Shown: positions 42,001 through 44,798 of the stretch, one piece after another | Numbering within the stretch: the stretch's first letter is position 1 | How the letters are laid out: each line of letters opens with the position of its first letter | IMG/VR virus record: IMGVR_UViG_3300026292_000004 | Span: 26,509-90,508 of that record | DNA length: 64,000 bases | Source of the DNA: a virus | Reading direction: 5' to 3' (one strand) | The notes under the pieces: generated by a model | Seen by the model: only the letters and a program-made list of their open reading frames with translations | Databases searched by the model: none | What the model was told of the DNA's origin: nothing | Made by a program: the position numbers and the translations under genes

Positions 42001-42804
42001 AACAGAATAGTCAACATAAGGAATAAGCAGTTTATCACCAATAATAACGTTCAAATATACCGTTAAAACTGGAGTATAACTAACTTCTGAATTTTCTAAG
42101 TTAAATTCAGTCTTAGAACTGTTAAATTGACTAGCAATTGGGTCTAAAACCTGTACAGAATCCTGCAAAAATCCTTTTAAGTAGAAAATCGCAGTTTCTT
42201 CTACAGAGTCGGAAGGGTTAGGTGATCTTGGAGGATCTTGGAATATTATGTCTGTACCACTAATAGTGAAGTCTACTGTTGGAATTAGATACTTACCAAA
42301 CAGTCTTACTACAATATGATCAGCACTTGGAGGTGCAATTGGAGCATTTTCCGAAGCTAATGGAAATGACCTCTGAACACCGTTAAATGTTAAATATGGA
42401 CTCTGTAACTCAATCCACTTTTCCCTGAACTCTGGATAGGATACACCGTCTGTTAAGGAGACTTCTGGTGATTTATCTGCCTTTTCATAGTAAATAATCT
42501 CATCATTTACTAAGAGCGAACCATTACTCTCAGCAAAATCATCAACACTCTCTACAGTTATAACATCTGCCGTATTAGTAACCTCTTCAAGTAAAGATGT
42601 TTCACTTTGAATTAGGTTAAAATCATACTCGTCTATATTCAGGTAATCCCTGAACTCATTTACAATATTTTGGGGTTGACCAGTCTTTTCCTGACCCTTA
42701 TAGTAATATTGTAAGAACTTCTCAAATGCTGGATAATCAGCCCTGATAAAATCAGGCAACTGATTAAGGACATTCTGTGATACCTTATTAGTTGTACTTG
42801 TCAT
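15073..42804 (-). CDS. Giant 9,243-aa baseplate/tail protein in gp7 position
   Basis: One uninterrupted reading frame of 27.7 kb between gp6 and the YHYH gene, where T4 encodes gp7 (1,032 aa). The N-terminus (VLNQLPDFIRADYPAFEKFL) and a helical segment at about 660-750 (FYSAKGTPKSIAYLFKILYG) are of the type found in gp7-position proteins of marine myoviruses. The rest is modular (approximate residues): glycine-rich GxGYT strands 290-640, 1130-1340 and 3200-3410; YHYH-type domain lacking the tetrapeptide 1436-1612; propeller-like repeats 2010-2400; LamG-like folds 2450-2650 and 4300-4475; helical CxxD modules at 4600-4670 and 6860-7310; about 25 YPR modules 4680-6800 and 7450-8070; C-terminal NGVxQxPG strands 8830-9040. 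It probably forms a giant wedge-anchored fibre or adsorption surface. The anchor assignment is moderate; the surface role is inference. Confidence 0.82.
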   Translation of the reverse strand: MTSTTNKVSQNVLNQLPDFIRADYPAFEKFLQYYYKGQEKTGQPQNIVNEFRDYLNIDEYDFNLIQSETSLLEEVTNTADVITVESVDDFAESNGSLLVNDEIIYYEKADKSPEVSLTDGVSYPEFREKWIELQSPYLTFNGVQRSFPLASENAPIAPPSADHIVVRLFGKYLIPTVDFTISGTDIIFQDPPRSPNPSDSVEETAIFYLKGFLQDSVQVLDPIASQFNSSKTEFNLENSEVSYTPVLTVYLNVIIGDKLLIPYVDYSVVSDGLKQTLKLKTAPSADERAYLGSIEAPITSFGTGATAVAQIDNAGKLSGIKVKKGGKDYRLTNPPAVTVVTTTSGGGASAESLVNGIKNLTLLDGGAGYSDLQPPIVDIQVPTAAGGVYATAKAKVKNGTVTSIELDNSGSNYTFTPRIVFKDPGGGKLSQPTLDSNNGVDPASIEVLSGGVGYTVPPTVYVDAPTGADPVQAEITATLTNGSVSGFSVVNRGRGYTSAPRIAIIDPGAAQILDVTVDSTGRVVDIELLSGGSGYVDIPSIYVVDNRKDNSGQFIGGTGATAVASIFNGQITDINITNFGTGYSITEPPTIIIQRPPSATASAEVGFGEVTGFKVIEEGSAYTKAQFIGCARGVSGLVGYDKDGNAIFENKTYPAVHPVLTSTVKCLDGVFIEKMLSKFTEQYLPDIPKIDLNTININTVIKNIRTFYSAKGTPKSIAYLFKILYGEDVSVSYPKEQIVKPSAATWQVDTILRCVITEGDAANLSDGLIQQFSDNVDPNITDASALIENFISIKTSELEIFEIVLSEETITGAFTIPYKTKLAEGISATDSVITVDSTIGWPERNGEILVGNELIRYKEKSLNQFIECTRSVNSVVDDWDSATEVTSNFYVYVNYGQETQVTIKLVGIVKAENTTLTDDGSYYLPGDKLTVSKLGASEESKLLDTWNYNVKKLVSVTSIEYGGLNNQTATVTCGNPHGLLVGDQVTIYGANPIVYNGTYLVQSRESATVFKYELAQPGSTIPQGNILISVDLNRGKSDVESVNNVISIYTTNIQNTFFNDDYVYVAASGIPNYKVGPFEGQALIPGNQRKLLRFPRISQTISTKDAINPGATGSWVNGVSVWSYKSDLKKIFGKVTAISIDAAGSEYDAAAPPNLTLSGGGGTGATGNVVVNGSITAIDVDAAGSGYTEPPLVSIVGGGGSGASATAVVVNKAVSRVLINDGGTGYTSKPEITIVGGGGLGATATASVRGPIKTVNITAAGTEYTSSPTATLSSGTGAQAQAIVNNGRIISIAVINAGNGYTTPPTVEIYGTGFGAVAKAIIDTDGENAGRVTSITISNRGINYESGTTIIVLSSVGKDAKFTASVQDWNYNLAGPEQKPLQVGNETRGGYIPTTVLDDAQGSVFSGLNNQYGGEYAHLSNPKRLRYVLGDNLIEDANGKLTEATSNIEHSPILGWAYDGNPIYGPYGYADPTDQSSNVRRLEPSYSLKTELVYNSVTNQVPVRTGGPVLPAIDAYGRETVILTDSNDDGIPDSYYGTAPTNTFPAGTFVEDYTYNFGVGDLDRYNGRFGKTPEFPEGVYGYFITIDATEDGNPVFPYIIGPSFNSSVDKWNLAATAVQQNIPTGVIRYRDPYENVDIDVERTPNATADLLTTEDGLELTFDPIWEDADGDQVIDTNYQQNGDRLATRQDDRVFRLTYDQSTIAMAEGQQYVVPAFVTNNGQFAPSTTAITVQVLHNGLGVNTALVRAISNENFHKAFDGTYDQYIGLDFTYDNNGTSQSANITDIEYVGFRATYEITNTTTTAEELTDVGSLLEENKLELFDYFPKVRFDSKVDIEVETTTKFEDAAVSSFVVENPGDSYQVNDRLVFDNTDTEGYGISAVVRTIEGKSVSSYSYELIDDVPHGVVECAEPHDLLATDRVLIDYTPNSASELETYKVKAVDGIEQINVTQIGTGYNDDVPISVEIDGVGQHAAITPIIDTGNGTVSEFNIIRSGNGFTTAPKLVISHPQSFKKAEYFLNNTNNLKNTVANSIFTDNSTKDYYVCGNTLDEYNNRVGYVAKYSQSGDLIWSKTARSEQPSGQDTYCDFAAIYVDITSDTQDVYVSGTTKPNSLNINYNPDIVLMKFNQSSGGANVGIQYQKEIAGISGSTRQDIVTALTKVGENKFCMGGYTNTNTSNPYDAFLIVFNENLLIQQKRKIASTDSSEKVADIKYNPDNGKFYALLEVAPTNTSPQKSFAIAHCEAQQFQLAVDKVTNFTATSYNFWDPKFDIDEFGDFYVSGTAYSASNSNSIIVTKVTTSDTVVWGKRWTPTGGTTWRNLKAIGGNIDVFGQYNVACNYEVNESTAEYDAYRKQSEITKIKYDGTLISTNVVKFTRNIVGFEINDFVSDASGDPIFVGQAFRNEVIGLFNFEQTSETEPVDTTGNITNRNLIGDYYKGSNITSGAPNGKGSTGGLMIDAWDGSAWADTHFELEPGNNTGIWGFKDSFDVNGNWTIEGFFSVDESNDQQDTRLGTAGSSHHILFGVGHGNEPGITVMLNRSNKRIEMYASATTQRTAGAIASVDNVLINNVGYVHIALTKNGNVYTVYANGTQVGTGTLPGNSNIATTAKIYMGNSPNWQSASSGLTVTTAGSFNVDGFKITDRVIQVIVPSTTADFNTYLQKYTYAVDCSLILKTDKNVDTSRQGDFTGTNTTWQFNTAAYTYSNVTDQVINPGALTLAGEGLQVLDYNDANSTLVLDSVTISSTTDVWSTRTATIPAIGGRKVKATPLTWGKFYIQTVDAIQADNILKFTFNQPATFNVGSQLQQKNAGGQVIGTATIVDSDSTGVYVASYGTATDWVGWEDTGEIVSTGTEVNEIASQTFANQDHDATAGQGTFIFDIPGGLSARFKEYSINDYTVRIDATAPAGSPYIVGSVITPTSDTVSWNADRTQLTIGASPNQLTAVTQITLITNLEKIIILDDAANTDKIYFTTAEAHRHKVGDNLLISGNDLEEFNGSFNVTNVLSTRSFIVGLRAVAVGLPVAASAIDIYAKHPVLKMYYQHKYKFMLGDTSLQGYFMSFSKDNLFKLEYSFNSITRVGTPGYQVGNQPEPYVQISINNDVTNISYYFDPSKTGDTSPVDAGTYMDVVTTPYNGNFVIYSTSGGTITTGDTIFKFPLTSEPEGTAQASLVKYTTFSTKAVGPIGDIRLVNGGGFYKKLPVISQIVSNRKIERVAITEPGTEYAVGEYTGVPISGDGEGGKVNITVADGEDDEGNNIPGQIAEVIVTDPGKNYTTATIDIESITGILGAGLTGSGAELTVVIPPNGTGASVFVKADKIGKIKKLKNNNFGFDYTHDYTLRPEITFPVNVQLTSTNILDSITVTDPGSGYATPPAVIIAGGGGSGATAEASIKNGRIDAIEVKDPGAGYSSQPAVTLKSSFNYVVNLDLNLLQFSFPHGIVNGSAVTLTSNDDGSGDDPELPISSFGRLNANTTYYAISGISNSLENDQLRLAITKDNAAIGDYISYTNAGTGRQVVLTDSFGGAATANVVTGRFLAGELIYQGDTLENATATGYVSENDGWQIGPRILKIVDYTGTFSKNQIVTGTISKASGTIDNFSIAKGVLEVGAITTTPGRFVDDVGKPSEIIQKIQDSYFYQDFSYSVKAPVSISDWRDILITNVHPAGFKVFGELGLVEKSTIENKETAFELTKSVNLAESAIVPNLQNFTLVEPVYTEFDNTEVRFRQKNLTSSEQILTSTVQKINDISDQFDGEKISFGLTVQNINQDGNVVTEPVIASANQLLISLNGIVQSPGDAFTVQGSNVVFSSPPQPPANVQYSNATLEFKTLYRANLSTISGIFPLVGGTIRGIITDYEAIVVATGLTTVDFYYKTTAGQPFQVDDPATTLTYEGEAITSSATGFTANVDSIDPITNTNLFQFKEDIENLRGDNAKIERVNLEGDNGQVLTTIPAGLSASGNTFDVASGYALSKVTLTTAGTGYIDNIDGVSTSGGSGTGMTVTVDADGSGVITATKIKERGTGYALGDVITISGGGNQDATVTIVANTGGVYQIDSERFEVATIVGNTVTANRGVDGTAVVGHQTDSNVFGTTIEIGDTVLLSKTAGTYQSTAGLFDIVIGDIIIGQKSNIVAEVIGISAYRDPVTNEPNNQVIISEGSTFQGLVFNRITNINFQNVILDNVSQTQLQLTDVNDKNTEFNSKFPNSEVVSNLILEYNNAAGTFTVDEDIRNHIVNYSNISGDLIDGETVRLYKLAYDEPKVTPDGLILTGDIIRSENGTAQVIGTNYARKYLYLGKVARRSTDLHVPVAQSGAINATLQKKFGSASLYLNGSAYVSVPTSTEFGFGNGEWTVECWFYAASVTGTQHLIDFRTQASEASPCIRLDGTGLEYHVSGADVITGGTVTQNTWHHVAVSRDGNNHRMFLDGTQVGSTWSNATDYGTTKPIKVGADHAAANQFQGYVDELRVSNNKRYTTNFTNATYMHQGDINTLLLVHFDGANLSTTFQDWSGVPTWNEGDQFLTGDTTFRFFDASTEILNNVELIANEAIYQTDKEFVKLHIPHPDTEVPITYGKEFYDVINSNLDFIAAEAYDRISPEPPPGTGPIDCKDDVKDIIRNISYNLTYGFNNKTYDAAKLYVNNAKLDHLKGKESFSIRVFNEARDIAKRVINNSPVLQYNGFKASDATYEPVSGDLTVDIGKSHNFIVNSTRSNGSACVTANSLKFTCAMDGNKSEHTYPRLEDQSYLRKNAIKEVGITSHTIDNATYDPETGILQLWVPGHKFVDGNSVQILGKSLVFTCDQDDHHTDHNYPRTTDPWNGRWLKISNSNPDSFEVNVGKSLSYTFTPSAGTYDPTTGDMVLDIGTHSLAAGQTIKIQPNSLVWTCALDSNATEHTYPRTAIDTHQAASGSTYAPLTGVLDVTTAATHGMQVGDWIKFNEGAITFNCTMDGGSSNKAYPRQTDPTYDKWLQVESVPSTTRFTVNVGKSPAVNYTPTDAAYNPTTGIMELTIGTHGMVAGDAIKLAQDSLTFTCDYNNDNHATTKTYPRNNGNDSATYNTSIAITAVGDAVLTPTFADYNPNTGHVTLTIKDHPVQNGDKIKIANNALSFTCDHDNHDTVHSYPRATDESSGKWLTVFNRTPDTFDVQILASVPSTNATEHTFVSCTAGCVTGQDMTISMQVLPSAPSTDQTEHRFVSASAGAVQTGGNYTHTFVSGVADGIQQKRDKVYDTSIPIKYEGTPYTAAQSDTDYEPTTGVLTIGQTGHNFTVGEYVKIVDESLTFQCNTDSYGSNHLYPRPTDPASGQWLRIDAVATDSFDVQIGKSSDTSNHNCTAVAANGIIRRDSKITVNVGVSSNTSGHTFVRADNNCIETGTGENIEGFGVTGASYTPASGVLELTIGDHDFSVGEYVKIANNSLNFVCNHNSDNYITNKSYPRTTDPAYNKFLKITDIGTNAKTATGATYEPTTGLLTITSAAHGFVSGQRIKIVDSSIVFTCTAGGGTHAYPRSTDPISGKWITVTVVDADTFKCNVGVSSNTTVHSFDSAVANGLQYQSGIIKVNALQGTTPTNTSTHQFVNANNQYTPTDADYDPATGWMTLTLAGHTFASGEYIKVADAGLVFTCATDDNKTQHSYPRETDPFSGKWMKIGKVTTDTFAINVGITSNNTVHTFVSAVFNCVSRAVVYNGGAYNHTFKSHAPHGLLGQDGNVTFNVGASPEVGHDVSAATYTPADGNLTLNIGKHNMNVGNAIKIDTDSLTFQCNMDSQNTNKTYPRSTDPVHNTNIPITAVGQTQHTVVAGNHAFVSALSGGIRDASATGNTYTVTNAVYTAETGNLVLTVGADGTDSLAASDFINMKVSSLTMTCDLDQNATNHAYPRATDPIFTTLGTGTSDATWSRTIPITKAGNDITMNVGIGTAGTKYNPETGVLTLDIQNHGWSGPTNLTGASGTTYDPATGELSVTTTGVHSLANGARVRFEEGAFTFSCAMGSGNKTYPRKSDPTFGKWLDVDVDSTTVFKVNVGKSPLKDFHVAHAEYDHTGGDLVLEIGNHDLKVGTAIKLAKESLEFTCSNDGYATTHKYPRSTDPAYNAALNIKGVTPTTITINVNVGSGGNQFAHKFVPAVGLTPTAATYNPGNGTLQMTITGHGLESTSRIKIAEDALQFTCDMDHHETVHAYPRSTDPVANKWLDVTVVDANTITVPVGTTPLVNHDVTNAVYSPNTGEMVLTVGHNHGIKKGQGIKIGQDKLSFKCQQDATLAEPDGVTTHTYPRNTIDTSTVNTASYDPATGHLTLTVPLHGYKYGEKIKIADNSLTFKCAKDGNATNHSYPRGSDYASGRWLPIFDVTSTTFKVQVLDLAPSTNPDTHIFESATANGISIQRDPYYDRTIYVDGVTRTTITVNVGISSNVSTHTWVGGTSSNAITSGGNYTHTFVNAVNNSILTSVVRTGGNYTHVWQSSASNGIKVAGDQVKLDNEALKFTCKLDGDTSYHSYPRPKDPSASQWIPIENLTTHTFDIQIGKSPDTSVHTFNSCVGNALKKQTGEITVNVGASPQVLYDVAGATYNFTSGDLVLNIGTHDLIEAQSIKLADSSLTFQCTYGGSPVQVAYPRGTGSSYSGGTPSGADYAWQRALPITAIGKNQHTVTGATYTASTGILRLTIANHGFTDQDKIRILDNSLTFTCNQDLHQTLHTYPRGNDPISNKWTAISNITDNTFDVQVGQTSIGDFEHTFISASSNGLETQTGTITVDVKPITSVGSPTAHTFIGASAGAVIAGGNYTHVFQSAAAGAVKTGGGYAHTFVSSEDNAITSHGEIQQTNSNIPFVYGGYPEANARLDALMKIVTDTLSDPGALRTIEYPSSVNFIQRTHPSFSKCVRDAKEWVKAICYDLRNEGNSKSWDTAAYYVNRADTNNILINHISGEEGETVWAIGKVRDFMINVMRRDAISITGDHGYEQVIDNTITTDTANPYCQDVATAITTYTGIISDTIFNADSLTPSDHLGTVTRTAPTSETGGGVVDAYVTSEFTCDKEFPDDDLFVSNQLNPDALNRYKDAANLIRANATVIVDETAGDMLNRYPDLVQDMPRNEGGASGLGTIRCKTDLGLILDAIAEDLEYGGNANTVTAFRFYLGSNGEILHIRLQLLQSLYAHERLAFYAKAAIDGTLVANYSTNVIIPPAGITVDGGGCANVKTSIDTLITLMNSTLSPTGDRYADAADLMIFNKDYIGNEAVGLMQEKFTYQDAGSNDVRVFNYPGGDTDGKNKCVRDMTLIVDSIASDLLVGGNYSSVEAAKKFLDTSQNIVQVEDQLAQTAEAIERVGFLCKKAVNNLLQSTGAGQLSPEHYVGRFTDQNIIPAVTDLTITDSQDDGYSTDYTAQDCANVQSAIDTLIETIIEILVPSGKQGRESALQILVGDEYFEEEIRSSTIADWGGVWEEEEETAFLTQVKDDAIYDLLSTPDLIGTLYSPTNVSYTPSTGKLVLTIAGHGMTPYTKHTPTGAAFTPATGAMTITLSGHGFSNGDKIKLDDNSLTFKCAQDNSVTKTYPRSSDPASGRWLTITGVTTNTFVVNVGISSNTTAHTFQTALSDCLQKQNDVIQIKPNSLTFTCAMDDDSSYHSYPRPTDPFYKKDIAVESVTTNTITVDVGKTTAGTYTPTAADYNHTTGDMELTVGALDVTNATYNATSGDMELTVGLNHGLTTDDTIGLKPESLTFTCAAATGTHTFVTGVTNGLTFDVGGTLSQKTAAAGTTYTPATGLLVLEIGSHSYTTSDTLEIDDQAVIFTCDADSHATQHPYPRSSDPASGQILSIDAVTGTTVTVDVGQSNQTQSAYPRLTGSRAVGGIDYAAKNRLAITGTSSTTITVNVNGGQGAISVPLSHTYASSLPGAVMTGHRLLAGTSIRLAPNSLTFTCTQGGGNQTYPRTTDPFYNKSINIKSVGTDNVDDPDTASYNPNNGILTLDINNHGLSAGDLIKFEDGAITFKCQLDNEISVHAYPRSTDPWSQKWLEPTIISADQLSVNIGASPDTSLHTYVTCTPNGIKKQDGTIIVNVGIAATADQYPHTFVAGQSAAINAIQTGGDFTHTFTSADEECIEGPVTTATLNNTAALKNIRLIQSPVSGETQSDNIWPSGQRETFDAGGWTVTGGTISNDIGVAPDGTMTADKYIPGANTSAKVIEREFTLPTYDTFDKDTIKFDDAINKFDEGSSLSYQEYTFSCFVKQDEYYKFRHSISWSATDKAEFTWDAVTGAIGPSLFINGNVIVGDGSDSNGMKGTYWGVKPYGFGWFRPFITIRVPFGISTITMKEYMLNNTGTLAGGGSEGDGTKGSFIWGAKLNKGFLDIYQSEAGEKFYISDEFNIKNYILDKFEDFVEEQLNNNLINPAPDSGTIPAYKPELNIYYDTPEVMFRIKNTIRLYKSQLVDDSFYEQQTGYVGVTLPTTTYVAGGTRNVPVGLGQKIVGSDHFYAVGSDSYAEIEKVTSNEARIAKIFKRFSFKADQVTLGGGNADFALGEIIQITGNAAITGVVYATSSDDNFRYMDVVISAGTFTQYLGITGQTSGAALAGGTNLVGSITNLTNAGANVNRTQGSYDGIAATGGNGSNATFNITVDDQGAANITIANGGTGYGVSDVLTLPDALLGNGGAPNITFEVGTLTNAGIQTIVDRFQVINLVNEMKAGYSFKGYSSGAKADIVAFNKNEGAVLDNTGGKLTIDTESVVGAFEENSVVYPDATRIYLDVTKHPSIAANIATGDKVVATGYTRLGVTLTGANATLDFSVGQYVYQANNNQSIIDGGAYGIVTGWDDANNYLYVSPIGSSAFANGQYIGQYQLGETSSPIIYGQVSTTVNATTTAYGTVSRIDEIGLTNRVYLSDVVGTFTGNDTIISDDGYKAASSEKIDVVGRTKRWFVGFDGTQTQFKLTEQNGTPYFPDPEGHMMVFVNGILQPPGAAGSYTAFSDIIQFNEAPTIGSSFTGFYVGKMRQLDDISFEFDSLRSSFNLKRDGTFYSIALTEGVQATESIIADNNIIISLNGVIQQPGIGFELVGSRVVFKETPRVGSTFVGFAYIGSDADVTQSEIVPPIEAGDLLDIQGETEDREVAVIESSNTLVTFEYIGSVFGRDAQGNAAIVKNRIDSVQVTNPGSGFSARPVIRVDSASGFDGAVKALVGVSRVDTTAPGSNYNYPGVTITNVVADEWTAPDLSAYGEEALYKEEVVDTDVINVTPENLANVDSGDIPGQGSSPAGTGTTVGTFAVTSIWSSTPAP
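18590..20460 (-). repeat. Second block of YPR modules
   Basis: About five further copies of the FxC...YPR module (encoded at about 20215, 20000, 19460, 19090 and 18865), plus one degenerate YPR copy lacking the FxC strand near 19360. They lie C-terminal to the helical region of the giant protein. The module pattern is the same as in the first block. Confidence 0.8.
20870..21060 (-). repeat. Helical CxxD module, copy 4
   Basis: Encodes a helical segment beginning CVRDMTLIVDSIASDL, then GGNYSS, and ending in a Cys/Lys-Lys-Ala helix (FLCKKAVNNLL). It is similar in layout to three other segments of the giant protein. Confidence 0.6.
21360..21553 (-). repeat. Helical CxxD module, copy 3
   Basis: Encodes a helical segment beginning CKTDLGLILDAIAEDL, then YGGNANTVTAF, ending RLAFYAKAAIDG. 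It has the same layout as the other copies in the giant protein. Confidence 0.6.
22010..22230 (-). repeat. Helical CxxD module, copy 2
   Basis: Encodes a helical segment beginning CVRDAKEWVKAICYDL, then NEGNSKSWDTAAYYV, ending with a basic helix (MINVMRRDAI). It separates the two YPR blocks together with copies 3 and 4. Confidence 0.6.
22400..28770 (-). repeat. First block of about 20 YPR modules
   Basis: About 20 protein-level repeats of roughly 70-110 residues. Each has a strand (TGxLxLxIxxH), a GxxIKI turn, a strand ending F-x-C, a short acidic loop with Asp and His, the tripeptide YPR, often TDPxxxKWL, and a V-x-V-G-x-S strand, frequently followed by an HTFVSA..NGI strand. The copies differ at DNA level, so this is an old, selected expansion rather than a recent tandem duplication. 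Confidence 0.85.
28805..29004 (-). repeat. Helical CxxD module, copy 1
   Basis: Encodes a segment beginning CKDDVKDIIRNISYNL, then TYGFNNKTYDAAKLYVN, ending ARDIAKRVINNSP. It lies directly before the first YPR module and matches copies 2-4 in layout (Cys, acid pair, long helix, Gly-Asn turn, Ala-rich helix). Confidence 0.6.
29380..29905 (-). other. LamG-like domain 2 of the giant protein
   Basis: Residues about 4300-4475 read as a concanavalin A/LamG-type jelly roll: GSASLYLNGSAYVSVP, WTVECWFYA, WHHVAVSRDGN, MFLDGTQVGS and a closing YVDELRVSN. This matches the LamG_3-type pattern and suggests a carbohydrate-binding or structural lectin fold. Confidence 0.7.
34850..35460 (-). other. LamG-like domain 1 of the giant protein
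   Basis: Residues about 2450-2650 carry the same jelly-roll landmarks as the second domain: WTIEGFFSVDES, HILFGVGHG, YVHIALTKNGNVYTVYANG and VDGFKITDRV. It follows a segment with propeller-like repeats (VSGTAY, DFYVSGT, GDPIFVGQA). Confidence 0.65.
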
Positions 42805-42824
42805 TGATTATTTTTGGTTCAGGC

Positions 42825-44798
42825 TCAGAAACACGCCATATTATTGAGGTCACCAGCGTTATCAATAGTAACTGGGGTAACCACAGCAGGGACTACGGCA
42901 TACTGCTCAGGGTTAAGATTATTTAGCGGAATTGTAGCAGGTGGAAGGGTTCCAATTGGCACAACCGTGATATCAGGTGTCGGAAGAGAAATAATAGTAC
43001 CAGGAGTATCTGGTCTGACTTCCGATGGGTTTTGTGGAATAACTTGGACTGGTAATTTACCGCCACCTGGGGGTTCATCTATCGCAACAGGTCCGAAACA
43101 AACCTTTCCTGTAAGATAATTGATGCTACCAGCAGAGTTATTGGTATAAATCTTGCTTGAACCACTATTATAGTAAGTTCTCAAATTACCAAATCCATCA
43201 TCTTCAAAATACTGGACTACAGTTGGTCTATCAGTGGTAATGAACTGTCCAGATCTAATGATTGGTTCTTTATAACAAGTAGAACCGCTACCACCAGTTC
43301 CATCACCACTATCATTAGAAGGATTTGAATCATACAATGGTTGTCCAAAGTCAATACAGTAAGTATCAACAGAACCAGTATTAGCGTTCATATTCATATA
43401 ACGCATCAACGTAGTTTGTACGGATGCTGAATCAATAGAAGCATCTGATAAACCGATTGCTTTATTGAATTTAGATAATGAGAACGAAGATTCAAAGTTG
43501 TTTATATTCTCTTGAGAGGCATATTGCTCAATAGCACCTAATACAAGAGACTGTAATTCTGAAATACTCTTACTAGTTTTAGTTGGATCGTAGAGTACAA
43601 ATAGATTGTTAGCAACATAAAGGAATGATGGGTCAATAATGACTGGTTCAATGGATGCCATTGAATATGCCCTTAAATCCTTCGCAATTGACAATTTTGT
43701 CGCATTATTGAGTAAATTACCTGTTTTTGTCTTAATTGCGACGTAAACTTTACCATAAACAGGTGGATCTAGCTCATCTCCACCAAAAGCAATGACACTT
43801 TCGGCATTTGAGTAAACTTTTTTGGTAATAATTGAATAATCTTGTGATGTTACCGCCCTAAGTTGAGTCGTATAGTCCCTAGGAGCAGTGTATTTGATGG
43901 ACTCAATGGATTCAACAGAATCACCGAATTGAGACCTCTCATTGACTGTTAGACCTGTCTCTACGATGCTATCAATTGTTCTAGCATACTGGTCTTCTAT
44001 TTCTCCAACAAAATCAAAATCCTGAACGTCATTAGCAGCAGCTTCATGACTCTTGACGTATGATATGTTAATAACTTCACCATCTTGTAGTTTCCTTCCA
44101 ATGACACCATCACCAAAGATGATCTCATACCTTTGGTCTTCAGTTTCACTAAGGAAATACACCCTGGAGTCTGCTTTAATGTTCGTTACGTCCTCACCAA
44201 GCACATAAACGTCTTCTTGAGTGGACTGAGCATTAGGTTTAACAGTAATCCTAAGTGTAGAAGTATCAACTTTATCAGTTGGAACCAAATATTTCTGTTT
44301 TTTGAAGGATGATACCGTATATCGGTAAGTTAGAATGCTTCCTTCATAAATTACGGTCTTATTAAATAATGCTACTCCATTAATGTCAGTAACAGCATTA
44401 ACATCCTCAAGTACGTTGAATGTATATGCTCCACCAGTAGCAACAATACCCTTTTTAAGAGACACATACTGAGGATATGCATCATTCAGCAATTCTGTCT
44501 GTACACTGAACGATACACACGCTTTTGCTGCCCTAGAAGACCTTGGAGTATAGTTTAGAGTCTTTGCTAGACTTACAACGTTATCCCTGACTGTAGCGGA
44601 TGAGAGAAAGGTCTCATTAACCGCCATGTTAGCATTGAATGCTGTATAGTAAGTATTATAAGCAAGAACATCAACCAAATACGACAAAGTAGACCCTTCA
44701 AAGTCATAATCCGTAAACTCATCACGAGTCCTAAGATAATCTTTGATTGAACTCTTAATAGAGTCAAAATCCATTGCTGTAAGGTTATTTGGAATCAT
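42825..44798 (-). CDS. 6: Baseplate wedge protein gp6
   Basis: A 657-aa protein with the classic gp6 N-terminus (FDSIKSSIKDYLRTRDEF, then DVLAYNTYYTAFNANMAVNE and the TLNYTPRSSRAA segment). In T4, gp6 forms the ring that holds the baseplate wedges together. Residues 1-560 match the family. The last about 90 residues are a Pro-rich tail (PGGGKLPVQVIPQNP onward), which I have no family explanation for. The ATG at 44798 overlaps the TAA of gp25 by one base (TAATG), so the pair is translationally coupled. It lies 20 nt upstream of the giant gene. Confidence 0.93.
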   Translation of the reverse strand: MIPNNLTAMDFDSIKSSIKDYLRTRDEFTDYDFEGSTLSYLVDVLAYNTYYTAFNANMAVNETFLSSATVRDNVVSLAKTLNYTPRSSRAAKACVSFSVQTELLNDAYPQYVSLKKGIVATGGAYTFNVLEDVNAVTDINGVALFNKTVIYEGSILTYRYTVSSFKKQKYLVPTDKVDTSTLRITVKPNAQSTQEDVYVLGEDVTNIKADSRVYFLSETEDQRYEIIFGDGVIGRKLQDGEVINISYVKSHEAAANDVQDFDFVGEIEDQYARTIDSIVETGLTVNERSQFGDSVESIESIKYTAPRDYTTQLRAVTSQDYSIITKKVYSNAESVIAFGGDELDPPVYGKVYVAIKTKTGNLLNNATKLSIAKDLRAYSMASIEPVIIDPSFLYVANNLFVLYDPTKTSKSISELQSLVLGAIEQYASQENINNFESSFSLSKFNKAIGLSDASIDSASVQTTLMRYMNMNANTGSVDTYCIDFGQPLYDSNPSNDSGDGTGGSGSTCYKEPIIRSGQFITTDRPTVVQYFEDDGFGNLRTYYNSGSSKIYTNNSAGSINYLTGKVCFGPVAIDEPPGGGKLPVQVIPQNPSEVRPDTPGTIISLPTPDITVVPIGTLPPATIPLNNLNPEQYAVVPAVVTPVTIDNAGDLNNMACF

